Assembly: GCA_027596035.1 (NCBI GenBank)
Contig: JADGJA010000038.1
Coordinates: forward strand, 1 to 62,402
Length of the DNA: 62,402 nucleotides
Source: Thoreauomyces humboldtii
Taxonomy: Eukaryota > Chytridiomycota > Chytridiomycetes > Spizellomycetales > Powellomycetaceae
Reading direction: 5' to 3'
A program made the position numbers and the translations under genes. The notes beneath the pieces were generated by a model that saw only the letters and a list, made by a program, of their open reading frames with translations, was not told where the DNA came from and searched no databases. Positions 36,658 to 46,949 of the stretch are shown in pieces (position 1 is the stretch's first letter; each line of letters opens with the position of its first letter).

Positions 36658-37657
36658 ATGTCAGACCCAGACAAGGAACTTCTGGAACGCTTCGAGAAAC
36701 TCAAGGCTTCAGAGGCTGTCACCAAAGGCGCGCTTCCATCGTACGTAGGGGCCATATAGGGGGCGATGACGATTGCACAGGTGGACCTTACAAGCTCACA
36801 CTGACTTTTCGACCTCCATTTCCAGAGACGACGAGCTCGCTCGACGATTGAAGGAACTGACCGGGAAAGACCCCGTCGCCCTATCAGCTCCACTGAAACA
36901 GAGCCTCGCCTCGTCCCTATCCAACTATGCGTACGCGCCGTCCCTGGACGCGGAGCTGGCTTCCATCCTGCAGGGCGACCTCTCGGACCTCACGGTGGAC
37001 CTGGCCTACGAGGACGAAAAGATCAACGTCCCGTCCACCGATCCCCTCATCCCGCCTCGCGTGGTCAGAGGACAGTCCTTCGATGGTCAGTTCGTCGATT
37101 ACACCACCATGCTCCTGACGTCTCCAACCAAACCCAACGCCTCGTCGAGGAAGCCGGACCTGGAGGATGACGATGAGGTCAACGCCCTGATACAGGAGAT
37201 TGGACATGAGGTCCAACTGGAGGAGAAGTTCGGAGTGGTGGTAGGGGATGGGGAGGAATCCCAGTTGGAGAAGCGGATGAGGGAGCTGCGTGACTTCGTG
37301 CCTACCGTCAAGTCTGGGACAGCGGGAGCGGTCGGGAAAGGTGGAGATCTGACCGTGGGTGAGCCTCTCGGGGAACCTCCACGTGCGCCTTCTCTCGAAG
37401 ATTTTGAGAATCCCGTCGAGGAGCAGTGGTGCTGTAAGTTCCGCTGTGTTCTTTCCGTTGCTCGTCTGCGCTACATTCAGTTGTCACTCATCCTTTGACC
37501 GATAGGCATATGTAACGATGATGCGGTCCTGATCTGCGTCGACTGTGATGAGGACTACTATTGTCAGAACTGCTTCCGGGAAGGTCACATGGACGCCGAG
37601 AACCGACGGCACATCGCAAAAAAGGTTGCTCGTCCGGCGGGAGGAGGGGTGCGGTGA
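36658..37657 (+). CDS. ANCHR/ZFYVE19-like abscission checkpoint protein
   Basis: Exons 36658..36740, 36826..37433 and 37506..37657 give 280 residues. The C-terminal 50 residues form a B-box-like zinc finger, WCCICNDDAVLICVDCDEDY followed by YCQNCFREGH, very like the C-terminus of animal ZFYVE19 (ANCHR). ANCHR retains the ATPase VPS4 at the midbody to delay cytokinetic abscission. Residues 29-39, DDELARRLKEL, fit the MIM1 consensus for VPS4 MIT binding exactly, and residues 5-15, DKELLERFEKL, fit it with Phe in place of Leu. The N-terminal FYVE finger of the human protein is absent. The middle is acidic. It converges with the DUF2358 gene, leaving only 48 bp between stop codons. Confidence 0.75.
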
Positions 37658-37705
37658 TGTTCCGGGGAAAGGGAAGGCCTGCCGTCATTGCATATACAGA
37701 AAAGA

Positions 37706-38623
37706 CTATCTACTTGCCCGCTCGGAGGTCTTCATGAACCTGTTGATGCCGACGGTGATGGCTGGATCTCTGGGAGGGACCCCAAACACCCTAGCAAGCC
37801 AAGATACCACTTCTGGGGGCTCCGGATGGATCTGCGCGAGTCGGTGCTCCGATATCAATCCGTCGGAATCGAACGTGTAGACAAAAACTCCTTCGTACAC
37901 CGATCTCACGGGATGCGCACCCGTGGCAGCCATTATCCTTGGCGTTCCCTCAAATATCCATCGTACGACGAGCTGCATGTCCTCTGCTGAACCTCCACCC
38001 CCTCGGTCTTCCCCATCTCGATCCTCGTGTCCCTGTTCGATCGTGCTCCCTTCCCCGCCACCCGATGCGTTCCCGTCGTCTCCCCCGCGTCCCATTCTCC
38101 GCTGCTGGATTCCCACGATGGCGACCTCCGTGTCCACGAACGCGAGGTTCAGCGCGGAGTGCACCGTGGAGGCTAGCAACTTGTACCACCGTAGACCGTG
38201 ACATACAAAGTGGGTTCGGTAGGGTTCGCTGAACGTGACGTTGTGCGAGTAGATGTCGTAGGTGGAGAGGCCGGAGGAAGGGAAGTGAGGAAGGTCGTCC
38301 CGCAGAGTACGGATGGCAAGACCGATGTTCATTTCGCGGTCAGCGCGAGAGGTCTCTGGCCTTGTGCTGGACTGGGAATTGAGGCAGGGTGTCGTGCATA
38401 TCAGCCGAGCGGGAGTTGAGCACCCTGGTATATGCTGGAAATGTTGTGAAGGGTCCGGACGCGACCGTGACGGAGGTTGGGAACGTCGTGGTGGCCCAAG
38501 ACAGGACAGATAACGGACATGATCAGTTGCAGGAGAACGGCTGAAGACCTGTGATATCGTTGTCCTTAAAGTATGAGGAAGGCGCCAGTCTCTGGGCGAG
38601 CGCGGTGCCCTTAGTGCCAGCAT
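37706..38623 (-). CDS. DUF2358 (NTF2-like) protein, probably mitochondrial
   Basis: Intronless, 305 residues from the first in-frame ATG. The frame is open 18 codons further, but only from a GTG. The N-terminus is rich in Arg, Ser and Pro with almost no acids for 90 residues, as in a mitochondrial presequence. The C-terminal domain begins LAIRTLRDDLPHFPSSGLST, continues with YDIYSHNVTFSEP and ends VYEGVFVYTFDSDGLISEHR, the pattern of the DUF2358 family shared by plants, fungi and human C6orf136. An insertion of about 50 Gly/Asp/Glu-rich residues (around GRGGDDGNASGGGEG) splits the domain. The molecular role of the family is not established. Confidence 0.75.
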   Translation of the reverse strand: MLALRAPRSPRDWRLPHTLRTTISQVFSRSPATDHVRYLSCLGPPRRSQPPSRSRPDPSQHFQHIPGCSTPARLICTTPCLNSQSSTRPETSRADREMNIGLAIRTLRDDLPHFPSSGLSTYDIYSHNVTFSEPYRTHFVCHGLRWYKLLASTVHSALNLAFVDTEVAIVGIQQRRMGRGGDDGNASGGGEGSTIEQGHEDRDGEDRGGGGSAEDMQLVVRWIFEGTPRIMAATGAHPVRSVYEGVFVYTFDSDGLISEHRLAQIHPEPPEVVSWLARVFGVPPRDPAITVGINRFMKTSERASR

Positions 38624-38934
38624 GCTGTATCTTGCGTTGGGAAATCTACATGTAGTTTGACCGAGTGTTTCCGACACTCACGAGTGGCTGGTCCGTGGCT
38701 GGTCTTTCCATTCCGACACAGAAAGGATAACAATTTCGAGCAGCCGTCCCAGGGCAGATACCCTGTCCTCTGTGCTGCGCGGTGGACCGCTTTCCATAAT
38801 TTGATTTCCATTGAAAAAGCTGCAGCAGACAGAGGAATACAAACGGCGACCAAAAAGATCCAAAAGAAAAAAACCCTGTCCATTGTGTAAAGGGCTAAGC
38901 TAACGGCGACATCCACAGGAATGTCCTTTCGAGC
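38624..38934. other. Intergenic region, DUF2358 5' / Bax inhibitor 3'
   Basis: About 310 bp between two minus-strand genes. It contains an A/T-rich segment around 38795-38885. Nothing recognised. Confidence 0.35.
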
Positions 38935-39864
38935 TCAACGACGACGATCGTTCCTGCGCTTTCGCTGTTCCTTCTCCTCACGTTCCCGCTCCCTTTGCTG
39001 AAGAATGACAATCAGACGTACAAACATGCCAATCAGGTCCATGTACCTGAAGATCGAGGGAAGACCAGTGTCAGCAAAGGCCATGCCGAAATACCGCGCA
39101 ACTTTCCGGATGTTCTCAAACTCACAGCTCCAAAGAATGGTTCAGATAGTCTTTGCTCCCCGCCTCGGCCTTCGCGATCAAGAGCTGCGTGTCGTAGATC
39201 ACGTAGCCTGCAAAGACCATGAGACCGAGATACAGCTCGATGCTGGAAGTCGCCCCCGATCTCGCAAACATGTTGACGAGCGAGAGCGTGCCCAACAGCG
39301 TGGTGGCCGTGATAAGAAGACTTCGCGTGTACATGATGTCCCGACGAGAAGCGGGAGCTACGAGCACGCTGAGAGTGAAGCAACCGAAGATAATGGCCGT
39401 TCCGAAAAGGGCTTTCGGGACGATGGTTGGAGAAAAGTAGCCGGCTTGAGCGATGAGTGGACCCAGGGCAAGGCCTTTGGTGGCTGCAAATCCGTATAGA
39501 AGGCCTTCACGAAGAGCGTGATTCTGTGGCGTTGCCGAAGTGAACGAGAAAGCCACTAGCAGAGCAAGCAATGGATGAGATACAAGTCCGCTTTCCGAAG
39601 TAGGGCTAAGCAAACCACCAACTTACGTAGACACGCAATACAGCCGAACCCGGTCAAAGTTCCTGCTAGGTTCACGTATCCAGCAGACTGCGCGCATGCA
39701 GTGATGGCCGAGAGGATGAGCATTTTTGTGAGGTTCGAGTAGACATTGAGGAGATGCCCATGGACTGCGGGAGAGACGTTTGCTTTGATGTTTGACCACG
39801 GCGACGGAGCTGAAGCGAACCCGTCCGCGTACGAACGAGCCGTTTCTGCAAAGAAGGATGCCAT
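38935..39864 (-). CDS. BXI1: Bax inhibitor-1 family membrane protein
   Basis: TMBIM6-type ER membrane protein linked to calcium leak and stress survival. Exons (minus strand) 39627..39864, 39126..39555 and 38935..39046 give 259 residues with about six or seven hydrophobic segments. Family features are ATPQNHALREGLLYGFAATK, then GTAIIFGCFTLSVLVAP, then LGLMVFAGYVIYDTQLLI ending in the conserved YDTQ, and YLNHSLELYMDLIGMFVRL. The C-terminal tail is highly charged (EREREEKEQRKRRNDRRR), where the pH-sensing or regulatory tail of the family lies. The acceptor of intron 1 (TCTGCTAG, 39556-39558) is chosen because it alone keeps frame and the family's second membrane helix. Confidence 0.9.
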
Positions 39865-40159
39865 GATGGATGGAAATGCTATCTGTACTATGCTATTTCG
39901 TAGTAATGCGCTAATCGTTGTTGGAATTTGGAAATGTGGTGGGAGAGCGGGACAGCGGTCGATCCGTTCAATTCCGTTGAGGTCATGACAAGTCAAGAGC
40001 TGTCGAACTTAAGAGTTCTGGCAATTTCCACCTAGTTCCACCCCACAAAGTACCGCACGCGCGAGTTGTTATGGAGGCTACCTGAAATATGGCCTCAGAG
40101 ACGATTGACATATAGCTCATATGCGTGGGGTGGGCGAGCCGCGAGAGGAACCGCGTTGC
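39865..40159. other. Intergenic region, Bax inhibitor 5' / PPR 3'
   Basis: About 295 bp holding the Bax inhibitor promoter. No element recognised. Confidence 0.3.
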
Positions 40160-43123
40160 TTATGCATGTTTCCAACTCCTATGCAAACTGTCAACTCTAA
40201 GTATCAGGGCATCGGCCGCTCCTCTGGCCCTCAGCATATTCCCACAGGTATCGAAGATCTTCTCTGTCCATGCCACCTTCTCCTCTTTCATCCCTTCCAA
40301 CACATCCACCGCCTTCCCATGTTTTCCCAACCTGACCAACGCCTCCACGTAACTGGTGTACACATTGGACCATTCCTCTCTCCTGATGCCTTCTCCGGCT
40401 GAGCTCTTCACATCACTCCACACCCTTTCAAGTTCGTCGATCGACCTAGGACGGAACCCGCAAGCGTCCAACATCACGCAGGCAGCAGGACCGTCCACAC
40501 CGCATCCGTCGCGACGTGTCACCAGGCGCTTCCAAAGAGCGATGATGGGGATGAGAGACGAGGGACGACGGGACGCTGCGTCGTAGGCTCTCATGAGACT
40601 GGTCTGGACGGTGGATGTGGTCGGGATGGAGTGGCGGGAGAGCAGGAGGTGGTATTGGAGAGTCGTGGGAAGGTCTTTGTCCAATACCCCGACAGCGTGG
40701 ATGATGGCTGCGAAGGGTTCCGCGTTAGGAGACGTCGTTCCGTCAAGCCATTCCTGGAAACACACTCTGGCAGCGGCCATGTCGTTCCGACGAGCGTGGA
40801 ACCCGATGAGGATGGTACAGCTTGCGTGATCAGGTGTCGTCCTGTCAGATGCTTTCATCTCGTTGATCAGAGAGTGGACTTTATGCGCGTCATCTGCGAC
40901 GGCCCATCCACCCAGCATGGTGTTGTATGAGATGCGGTCGGGACGGACCCGAGCTGCCGTCATGTCTTTCCAGACGGTATCGGCAGCATTCATATCTTGT
41001 CTGGAAACGTGCAAGCGCAAGAGGTTGTTGAACGTGTAAACATCCGGAGGTATCCCATCTCGCACCATCCGCTCTTTCCACCAACTTGCAAGTTCCGCGA
41101 ACCCTCCTGCTGCGAGTCCTGAGATGACAGAGTTGTACGTCCTCGTCGTGACGGCCAGTCCCTGTTTGGTGACCTCGTCGATGATACGCACAAGGCTCGC
41201 TGCATCCCCTCTCAAACCGTACCCCTTCAGCAACGAATGGTATACGACAAGATCCGGAATTACTCCGCGAGCGTGCATGCTTTGCATTATCCGGTCGCAA
41301 GTAGCCATGTCTCCTTTTGCAGCATTTCCATCGATAATGGTCGTGTAACTGAACCGGTCGGGAGTCACAAGGGTGTCGTTCGCCATGCTTCGGAAATGCA
41401 CGTTAGCGCGCTCCATATCTCCGCCCTTGATGTAGAGGGATATAAGCGTGTTGTAAGTGATGGATGACCACTCGAGACCAAGGTACGCTATGTGGCGGAC
41501 CGCCTTTTGAACTTCCTGCAGGTTCGGGCGTGAAAGCAGGAGACTTTTGAGGTAGATGTTATAAGTGTCGATGTGCAGAGGACAATTTGCCGCTTCCAGG
41601 CCCTGAATGATCCGCCAGATCTGGACGCTCTTTGGAATTCGTGCCAAGGTGCTCAGCATGTCGTTGATGCCCCATGGGTTTGCTGCGACTTTCTTCATCA
41701 GAGCAGACTCTTCGTCGGAAGCTGATCCGACGGCTCCTGCAGTAAGACGCCTCAGGGTTTTGAGTAGTTCCTTCTCGGCAACAGGATTCAAAGACGCCCT
41801 GCTACCGTCTGATCCTCTAACGCCCCGTTGTATGAGATTAAGGATTTCTTGATCCGGATGAAAGCCTGCATCGCGCATGCGTCCAACCGCTCCCATGAGT
41901 TCCTCCCTGTTTCCCGTGGCTGCACATAATCTCACAACTGCCTTGTAATATCCGGCGGACATGTTCTGACCACCATCCGCCTCATCCACGAAGGTTTGCG
42001 CTCGTGAAAGAATCGTTTCCCTCTTCCCATCAACAACGAGCTGTGCCGCCTTCGTCAATCCATCTATCAAGACGGCATAGGTACGCATATCTCGCCCAAT
42101 TCCATTGCGCTTCATGGCAAGCACAATGCGTTCGGCCTTCTCAACATGTCCTGCGGCGACGTGTTGTTCGATGATGGCATTGAACACACTGGTAACCCCA
42201 TCGTTCCCATCCCGGATGCCCAAAGCGATTCGGGTCGCATGCGTCAATCCCTCGTGCTGCAGACACGCATGAGCGAGATAGACCTGCAGAGTGTCCACCG
42301 CTTTCCGTACGCCTGGGTTCGACGCCATGATGTTCAGGGCGTCAGAGAGATGTGCGATGTCTTGGAGATGCGCGAGCCGTCCTTCGTCTGTTCGCCCTCG
42401 GACACTTTCGCTGAGTTTTACAAGGAAACGCAGTTGTAAACGTTTCGGTCGGATGACTTCGAGGGACAGCTTTGCGAAAGCGAGAATATGGTGTGGGTTG
42501 ACGGTGGTATTTTGGCACGTTTCAAAAAGGGCATCACGGAACGATATGATATTGATTCGACTATCTCTCAAGATGCGACGCATAAGTCTTCGAGCGTCTT
42601 CGTCCGCCCCTTGCTCCACCTGCGAAAGCAGGGTACGAGTAAATGGCGGGAGGAGGGGGTCTAAGGATCCGTGCTCGTGCGCCTTCAAAACGGATTCCAC
42701 CGTGTCTTCCGGACTTGTGGCCTCGCTCGGAAGGGGTGGCTTAGTAATCGAAACGCTTTTTAATTCAGAGGGCGTCTCGGATGTCAAAATCACGTCGTGC
42801 TTTTGCTTCTGCTTGTCCAGCCTATGGCGAGCGAACATTTGGGCAACGCTAATCGGTTTTTTCCCGCTGGTCGCAGACCATGGCGACGATTTGAAAGGAG
42901 ATTCGCCGGCATGAACCGCAGACGTTTCCTCTCGTTCATCTTCGATTTTCAAAGCCGAGCTGGTTGTACTGAAGAAACGGCAGCCGTGGCGGGTTCGTTT
43001 TGAGCGGGGTAATTGAAGTGCCTGAGGTGCCTGAGAAGCGAAACAGCGCCAAACGATCGCACGCAGAGCGCTAAGAGCCTCCCGCGACGGGGCGGGCTTT
43101 CCGAACACGGGAACAAGAAACAC
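40160..43123 (-). CDS. Pentatricopeptide repeat protein, probably mitochondrial
   Basis: One uninterrupted frame of about 987 codons. From roughly residue 200 onward there are many PPR motifs of about 35 residues, for example TYNTLISLYIKGGDMERANV, SYTTIIDGNAAKGDMATCDR, VYHSLLKGYGLRGDAASLVR and TYNSVISGLAAGGFAELASW. Such proteins bind organelle RNA. The N-terminal part (ALRAIVWRCFASQAPQALQL and GCRFFSTTSSAL) looks like a mitochondrial presequence. The start is unresolved: the listed first codon is GTG, an in-frame stop lies just upstream, and the first in-frame ATG comes only near residue 93, after the presequence-like part. Either a non-AUG start or an unseen upstream exon is needed. Confidence 0.85.
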   Translation of the reverse strand: MFLVPVFGKPAPSREALSALRAIVWRCFASQAPQALQLPRSKRTRHGCRFFSTTSSALKIEDEREETSAVHAGESPFKSSPWSATSGKKPISVAQMFARHRLDKQKQKHDVILTSETPSELKSVSITKPPLPSEATSPEDTVESVLKAHEHGSLDPLLPPFTRTLLSQVEQGADEDARRLMRRILRDSRINIISFRDALFETCQNTTVNPHHILAFAKLSLEVIRPKRLQLRFLVKLSESVRGRTDEGRLAHLQDIAHLSDALNIMASNPGVRKAVDTLQVYLAHACLQHEGLTHATRIALGIRDGNDGVTSVFNAIIEQHVAAGHVEKAERIVLAMKRNGIGRDMRTYAVLIDGLTKAAQLVVDGKRETILSRAQTFVDEADGGQNMSAGYYKAVVRLCAATGNREELMGAVGRMRDAGFHPDQEILNLIQRGVRGSDGSRASLNPVAEKELLKTLRRLTAGAVGSASDEESALMKKVAANPWGINDMLSTLARIPKSVQIWRIIQGLEAANCPLHIDTYNIYLKSLLLSRPNLQEVQKAVRHIAYLGLEWSSITYNTLISLYIKGGDMERANVHFRSMANDTLVTPDRFSYTTIIDGNAAKGDMATCDRIMQSMHARGVIPDLVVYHSLLKGYGLRGDAASLVRIIDEVTKQGLAVTTRTYNSVISGLAAGGFAELASWWKERMVRDGIPPDVYTFNNLLRLHVSRQDMNAADTVWKDMTAARVRPDRISYNTMLGGWAVADDAHKVHSLINEMKASDRTTPDHASCTILIGFHARRNDMAAARVCFQEWLDGTTSPNAEPFAAIIHAVGVLDKDLPTTLQYHLLLSRHSIPTTSTVQTSLMRAYDAASRRPSSLIPIIALWKRLVTRRDGCGVDGPAACVMLDACGFRPRSIDELERVWSDVKSSAGEGIRREEWSNVYTSYVEALVRLGKHGKAVDVLEGMKEEKVAWTEKIFDTCGNMLRARGAADALILRVDSLHRSWKHA

Positions 43124-43418
43124 GACGGATAGTTAAGCGGGGCGGACAAGAATTGGATACTCTAAATCGTACAAATATGAATTTGAAAAAATATCGTGAA
43201 CCTGCGAATCAAACTTCGAATGGGCCGCAATTGGAAGGCTACAGATCCTGTCCGAGATCCCAGACGGACGCGCTACGAAGCGTCTTGGTACTTTTGCAGT
43301 GGCGCAGCTTGGGCAAGCGGAGCGCGCCTTCTACAGTCGAAAGATCCGTCAGAGCAAAACCATATCGCCGTGCCCGTCTCCACCACGAGTACGTTCCAAA
43401 ATCAACAATCCGTCAAGT
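43124..43418. promoter_or_regulatory. Divergent promoter region, PPR / MGRN1-like
   Basis: About 295 bp. No ATG on the minus strand lies between the PPR frame and 43300, which matters for the PPR start question. Plus-strand frames are open here too. No clear motif seen. Confidence 0.3.
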
Positions 43419-44704
43419 ATGGGTGCCACCTCCTCCAGTACAGCTCGTTCAAGCACCGGAACCAATCGACTTACACCGGCCGCGCCTGCCATATCCTTTG
43501 ACTTCGGTCCGATCTTCATCACCAAGAAATTGGCACCATCCTCTCAAAGTTCCCCTCCTGCTGCCAGCACCACCGCCTTGACACATGCAGAGTCCCCGAA
43601 CATCCACCGTGAAGACAATGAGGATGAAACCGACGTGACGCTCGAAGTTGTAACAGCTCCTGTGCAGGTTCTTACGGACGAGTACGTCGCGAGGTTACAA
43701 TGCTGCTACGAGATGGTATGCGCATGAACTTGTTAGGCTTCAGGAACGGAAAGACCTTAAAAGCCGTTTCTAGTCACCACCACCACAAACACCGACCACA
43801 CTTCAAGCACGTCTGCAGATCCCCCGGGCATCAGTCCGGTTCACGAGGACCAATGACACCCACGGCGTTCTGGAATTTAGGCTCGACTCGCTAGCCCCAT
43901 GCCTCGTCCGTGTGGTTGGATCAACATCACCCACCGACGTCTTCGTCGAAGCAGGGATGGGGAGCAATCTCTCCTTCACTGTCGGAATCGGATGGGTGGT
44001 CGTGGGCATTCGAGAATCTGGAGGGCAAAAGGCTGGATTTGCCTGCTGGGTTGGGGACGGTGGGATCAAGGGATTGCGACAGGAAGCCGTCATCGACGGG
44101 ACGACATTTCACCTGCAAGAGATTTACGGGACCGCTACCTCCCCCGAATCTTCCACGTCCACGACTACCTCGCAGGACTGTCCCATTTGTCTTTCGGAGC
44201 CGAGATGCGTTCTGGTCCTTCCATGTCGACACCTATGTCTCTGCCGATCCTGCGCAGAGGCTGTCAGGGTGCAAGGTCGGTCGACCGGAGTAGGCACTGG
44301 CGCACCGCGGTGTCCGATTTGTCGTGCTGGTAAGAGAAGGCGGCATCGGGATGGGGATTTTATTTGTATTCACGTATCGATTACAAATTTCAGTCGTGCA
44401 ATCTCTCCTTCACATCAAAACTCCCGAATCATCAGCAGCCCCATCAGCAAGGACTGCCAGCTCTGTTCCACCACCCACAGCCCTAATACCCGTTACGCCA
44501 CTCAATCCTCAGTCTCCACAAATCATTCCATCCGCGCCCCCATCTCACCATCAACCACCAACCTTCTACCCAGCGGCCGAGGACTCGCTTCCAAGGCAGT
44601 TCCACCATGCTGTGGTCGTTTCACCTGAACCGAAAGCTCCACTGCCAGGGTCTGTCATCGGGGACGAGCACATGACGGATGAGCTCCCAGTAGATTTGGT
44701 GTAA
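43419..44704 (+). CDS. RING E3 ubiquitin ligase, MGRN1/RNF157-like
   Basis: Exons 43419..43715, 43774..44329 and 44394..44704 give 387 residues. It begins MGATSSS, a plausible N-myristoylation site as in mahogunin (MGRN1) and its plant relatives. The middle domain (APCLVRVVGSTSPTDVFVE, FACWVGDGG, GTTFHLQEIYG) corresponds to the family's DAR2-type region. The RING is C3HC4: CPICLSEPRCVLVLPCRHLC then LCRSCAEAVR and, after a short Gly-rich insert, RCPICRA. The exon after the RING continues VVQSLLHIKTPE, matching the LLQIR-type continuation of MGRN1. The tail is Pro/Ser-rich. Substrates are unknown here; family members act in endosomal trafficking and protein quality control. Confidence 0.85.
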
Positions 44705-45150
44705 GATGGTGACTTTCGCCTTATGAGAAGCATGCTTGCCGTAAGAGCGCATGGTATTTGCCCCCAGCTTTGCCCCTTTTTTCGCTGTCTAAAATAATAT
44801 TCCAGTTTCTGACACCATGTCCAACAACTACGATCGTAACCTAAGAACCCCGAGCTCATTTCCGCGGGGATACTCGCTGCTCGTCATTCAATCAATCATC
44901 CGTCAAGGGGACAATGCCCCTTCAGGAGAGCGCTTGCGAAGCTACTGTACACGCGATATACGGTGGGAAGAAATCCGGTGTGTGTTCGACAGGACAGGGA
45001 TTGACCTCACAAAAAAGAAAGAAAGGAGCTGCCCTCGAGTTTTCCCCAGTTTTCCGCACTCGATTTTTTTCTTGACTCAGGCGCTCGGCATTTTGCATTA
45101 CGTTGAATCCCTCCATTCCTACCCAAGAGCCCTTCACAAAGTAGCCCAAG
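44705..45150. other. Intergenic region upstream of Mrt4
   Basis: About 445 bp, T-rich around 45064-45075. Both strands carry short open frames with no protein character. It presumably holds the Mrt4 promoter. Confidence 0.35.
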
Positions 45151-46026
45151 ATGCCCAAGTCTAAGCGAGTGAAGATCGGTAAGTGCTTGTCTTTCGCTCC
45201 GCAGTCGTTTGGGAGTGTTATCACCCTTTCGTGTTCTTTGGAGCTTGCAGTCTGACCTAACGTCGGCGAATGGCTTCTATCGTTCAATAGTCAACCTGAC
45301 CCAGACCGACAAGAAAACGGCAGAGCACAAAGCCGACCTGGTTGTCAAGATCCAGGCCGCCATCAATGAACACGCCCACGCCTACGTTTTCAGTGTCGAG
45401 AACATGCGAAACACCTTCCTGAAGGACGCTCGGCACGAACGCACCGAGGACCGTTTCTTCTTTGGCCGGAACCGTGTCATGGCCAAGGCCCTCGGCTCCT
45501 CACCCGAGGACGAATTCGCACCGGAATCCCACAAGCTCGCCGAAGCGCTGGTCGGAAACGTCGGCTTGCTGTTCTCCAACGACGGATACGACGCCGTCAA
45601 GGCCTACTTTGACGGAACAGTGCGACCCGACTACGCGAGGTCAGGCGCCATCGCGACGGCGACCGTCACGTTGCCAAAGGGTCCGTTGATGAGGGGGGAG
45701 GACCAGGTGCCGCATAACATGGAACCGATGCTGAGGAAACTCGGGCTCCCCACCGAGCTTGTCAACGGAATCGTCACCATGCGATCCGAGCACACCGTTT
45801 GCGAGCTCGGAGACACCCTCACCCCCGAGCAGGCTCAACTTTTGGTGAGTGCGAACGGTTGAACGTGGGGGTGGGTAAGCGAATGATCAGATGGATCTGA
45901 CGGTCAGGTTTCTTCTCTGATTTCTAGAAACAATTTTACCTTCATCAAGCACTATTCCACGTTCAAATCCTTGGACACCTCGCAAACGGCGTCTACACTG
46001 ACCACTCGGCAGAGATCGACGCATAG
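45151..46026 (+). CDS. MRT4: Ribosome assembly factor Mrt4
   Basis: Nucleolar paralogue of the stalk protein P0 that occupies the P0 site on pre-60S particles until exchange. Exons 45151..45178, 45291..45844 and 45928..46026 give 226 residues. The first exon encodes MPKSKRVKI and joins directly to VNLTQTDKKTAEHKADLV, the Mrt4 signature. HAYVFSVENMRNTFLKDAR, then FFFGRNRVMAKALG, then HKLAEALVGNVGLLFSND follow. As expected for Mrt4, the acidic stalk tail of P0 is missing. The last exon's sequence is less typical, so the 3' splice choice is moderately certain. Confidence 0.92.
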
Positions 46027-46509
46027 GACCTTCTCTTCCCGTCCTCTCCCGCATTCTCCAATCTTCCATCAGCAGGCTCTTTTCAGACGCCCAACACTTT
46101 TTTTGCTATCAGTACAAATTGCATCTTTATTTCTGCTTTCTCTCAATCTCGTCTCCCCGGATATGTGCGCGGTTTGATGGCCTGTGAAACCCAAGTCCGC
46201 CCCCATCTACTTTTCCTTATGGTCAGATTCCCAGCTGATGCGCAAGCGATATCTTATATACAACGCAAAGGCGTGAGGAAGTGCAAAAGAACCGTATCCG
46301 CTCGATCAAAAGCGGTAAACCCGGGATTGCGATGGCGTGGAATGGCAGCTTGTCTCGTGTACCGAACGAGGTTATCCGCAGGCCGCTCTGGCGCTCCCAA
46401 GCCAGTCTCAGTGCGAATCCAAGAGGGACGAAGGTGAGCACCTCGGCGCTCGTCGTGTCGGCTCGAAGTTGTTTCGTAATGACTCGAGGAAAGTGATCGT
46501 GAGCCCAGT
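46027..46509. other. Convergent intergenic region, Mrt4 / Lsm2
   Basis: About 480 bp between two convergent stop codons. Short frames on both strands are mutual shadows. Nothing recognised. Confidence 0.35.
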
Positions 46510-46949
46510 CTACCGCGTGGATTGAGCCTCCCTTCTGGCTGCATCCTGCAGCAGCGCCGTATCCACGGCTGGCCCAGGCAAGGAGACGTATCGAACGACG
46601 GATCCGCGGATGAAGCAGTTCTTGACTGACATCTAGGAAACCCCCGATGGTGTGGTTAGTGATCATGTTCTTGTCCTCCGTGGGCGGTAAGTTGGCTTTT
46701 CGATACCATGTGGGGATATTTCGTTTGATCGATGACCGAGATATCATCCAATTTGATGTTCAGGAACTGATCCACCGAGACCAGGGTCCCTCGGATCTGA
46801 AGGTCGTTTTTGAGCTCGACCGTCACTGGTTTCCCCACGAGTGTCTTGAAGAATGAGTAGAAGAGCTGGTGGGAAGGGGTATAAGCCGGTAGACTCAAGT
46901 TTGAAGCCGCGCAAGATGATGGCTAGGCATCACTTCATCCACCTACCAT
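46510..46949 (-). CDS. LSM2: U6 snRNA / mRNA decay Sm-like protein Lsm2
   Basis: Subunit of the Lsm1-7 (mRNA decay) and Lsm2-8 (U6 snRNP) rings. Exons (minus strand) 46947..46949, 46707..46865 and 46510..46632 give 94 residues, the normal length. The first exon is only the ATG, followed at once by donor GTAGGT; exon 2 begins after CCACCAG with LFYSFFKTLVGKPVTVELKN. Sm1 motif residues include DLQIRGTLVSVDQFLNIKLD; after the second intron comes MSVKNCFIRGSVVRYVSLPG, the Sm2 motif. The frame upstream of exon 2 has no ATG before a stop, which is why the 3-base exon is proposed. Confidence 0.92.

Noticed and set aside
38624..38677. Extension of the DUF2358 protein to 38677
   Set aside because: The extension would begin at GTG; the first ATG in frame is at 38623 and gives a good presequence.
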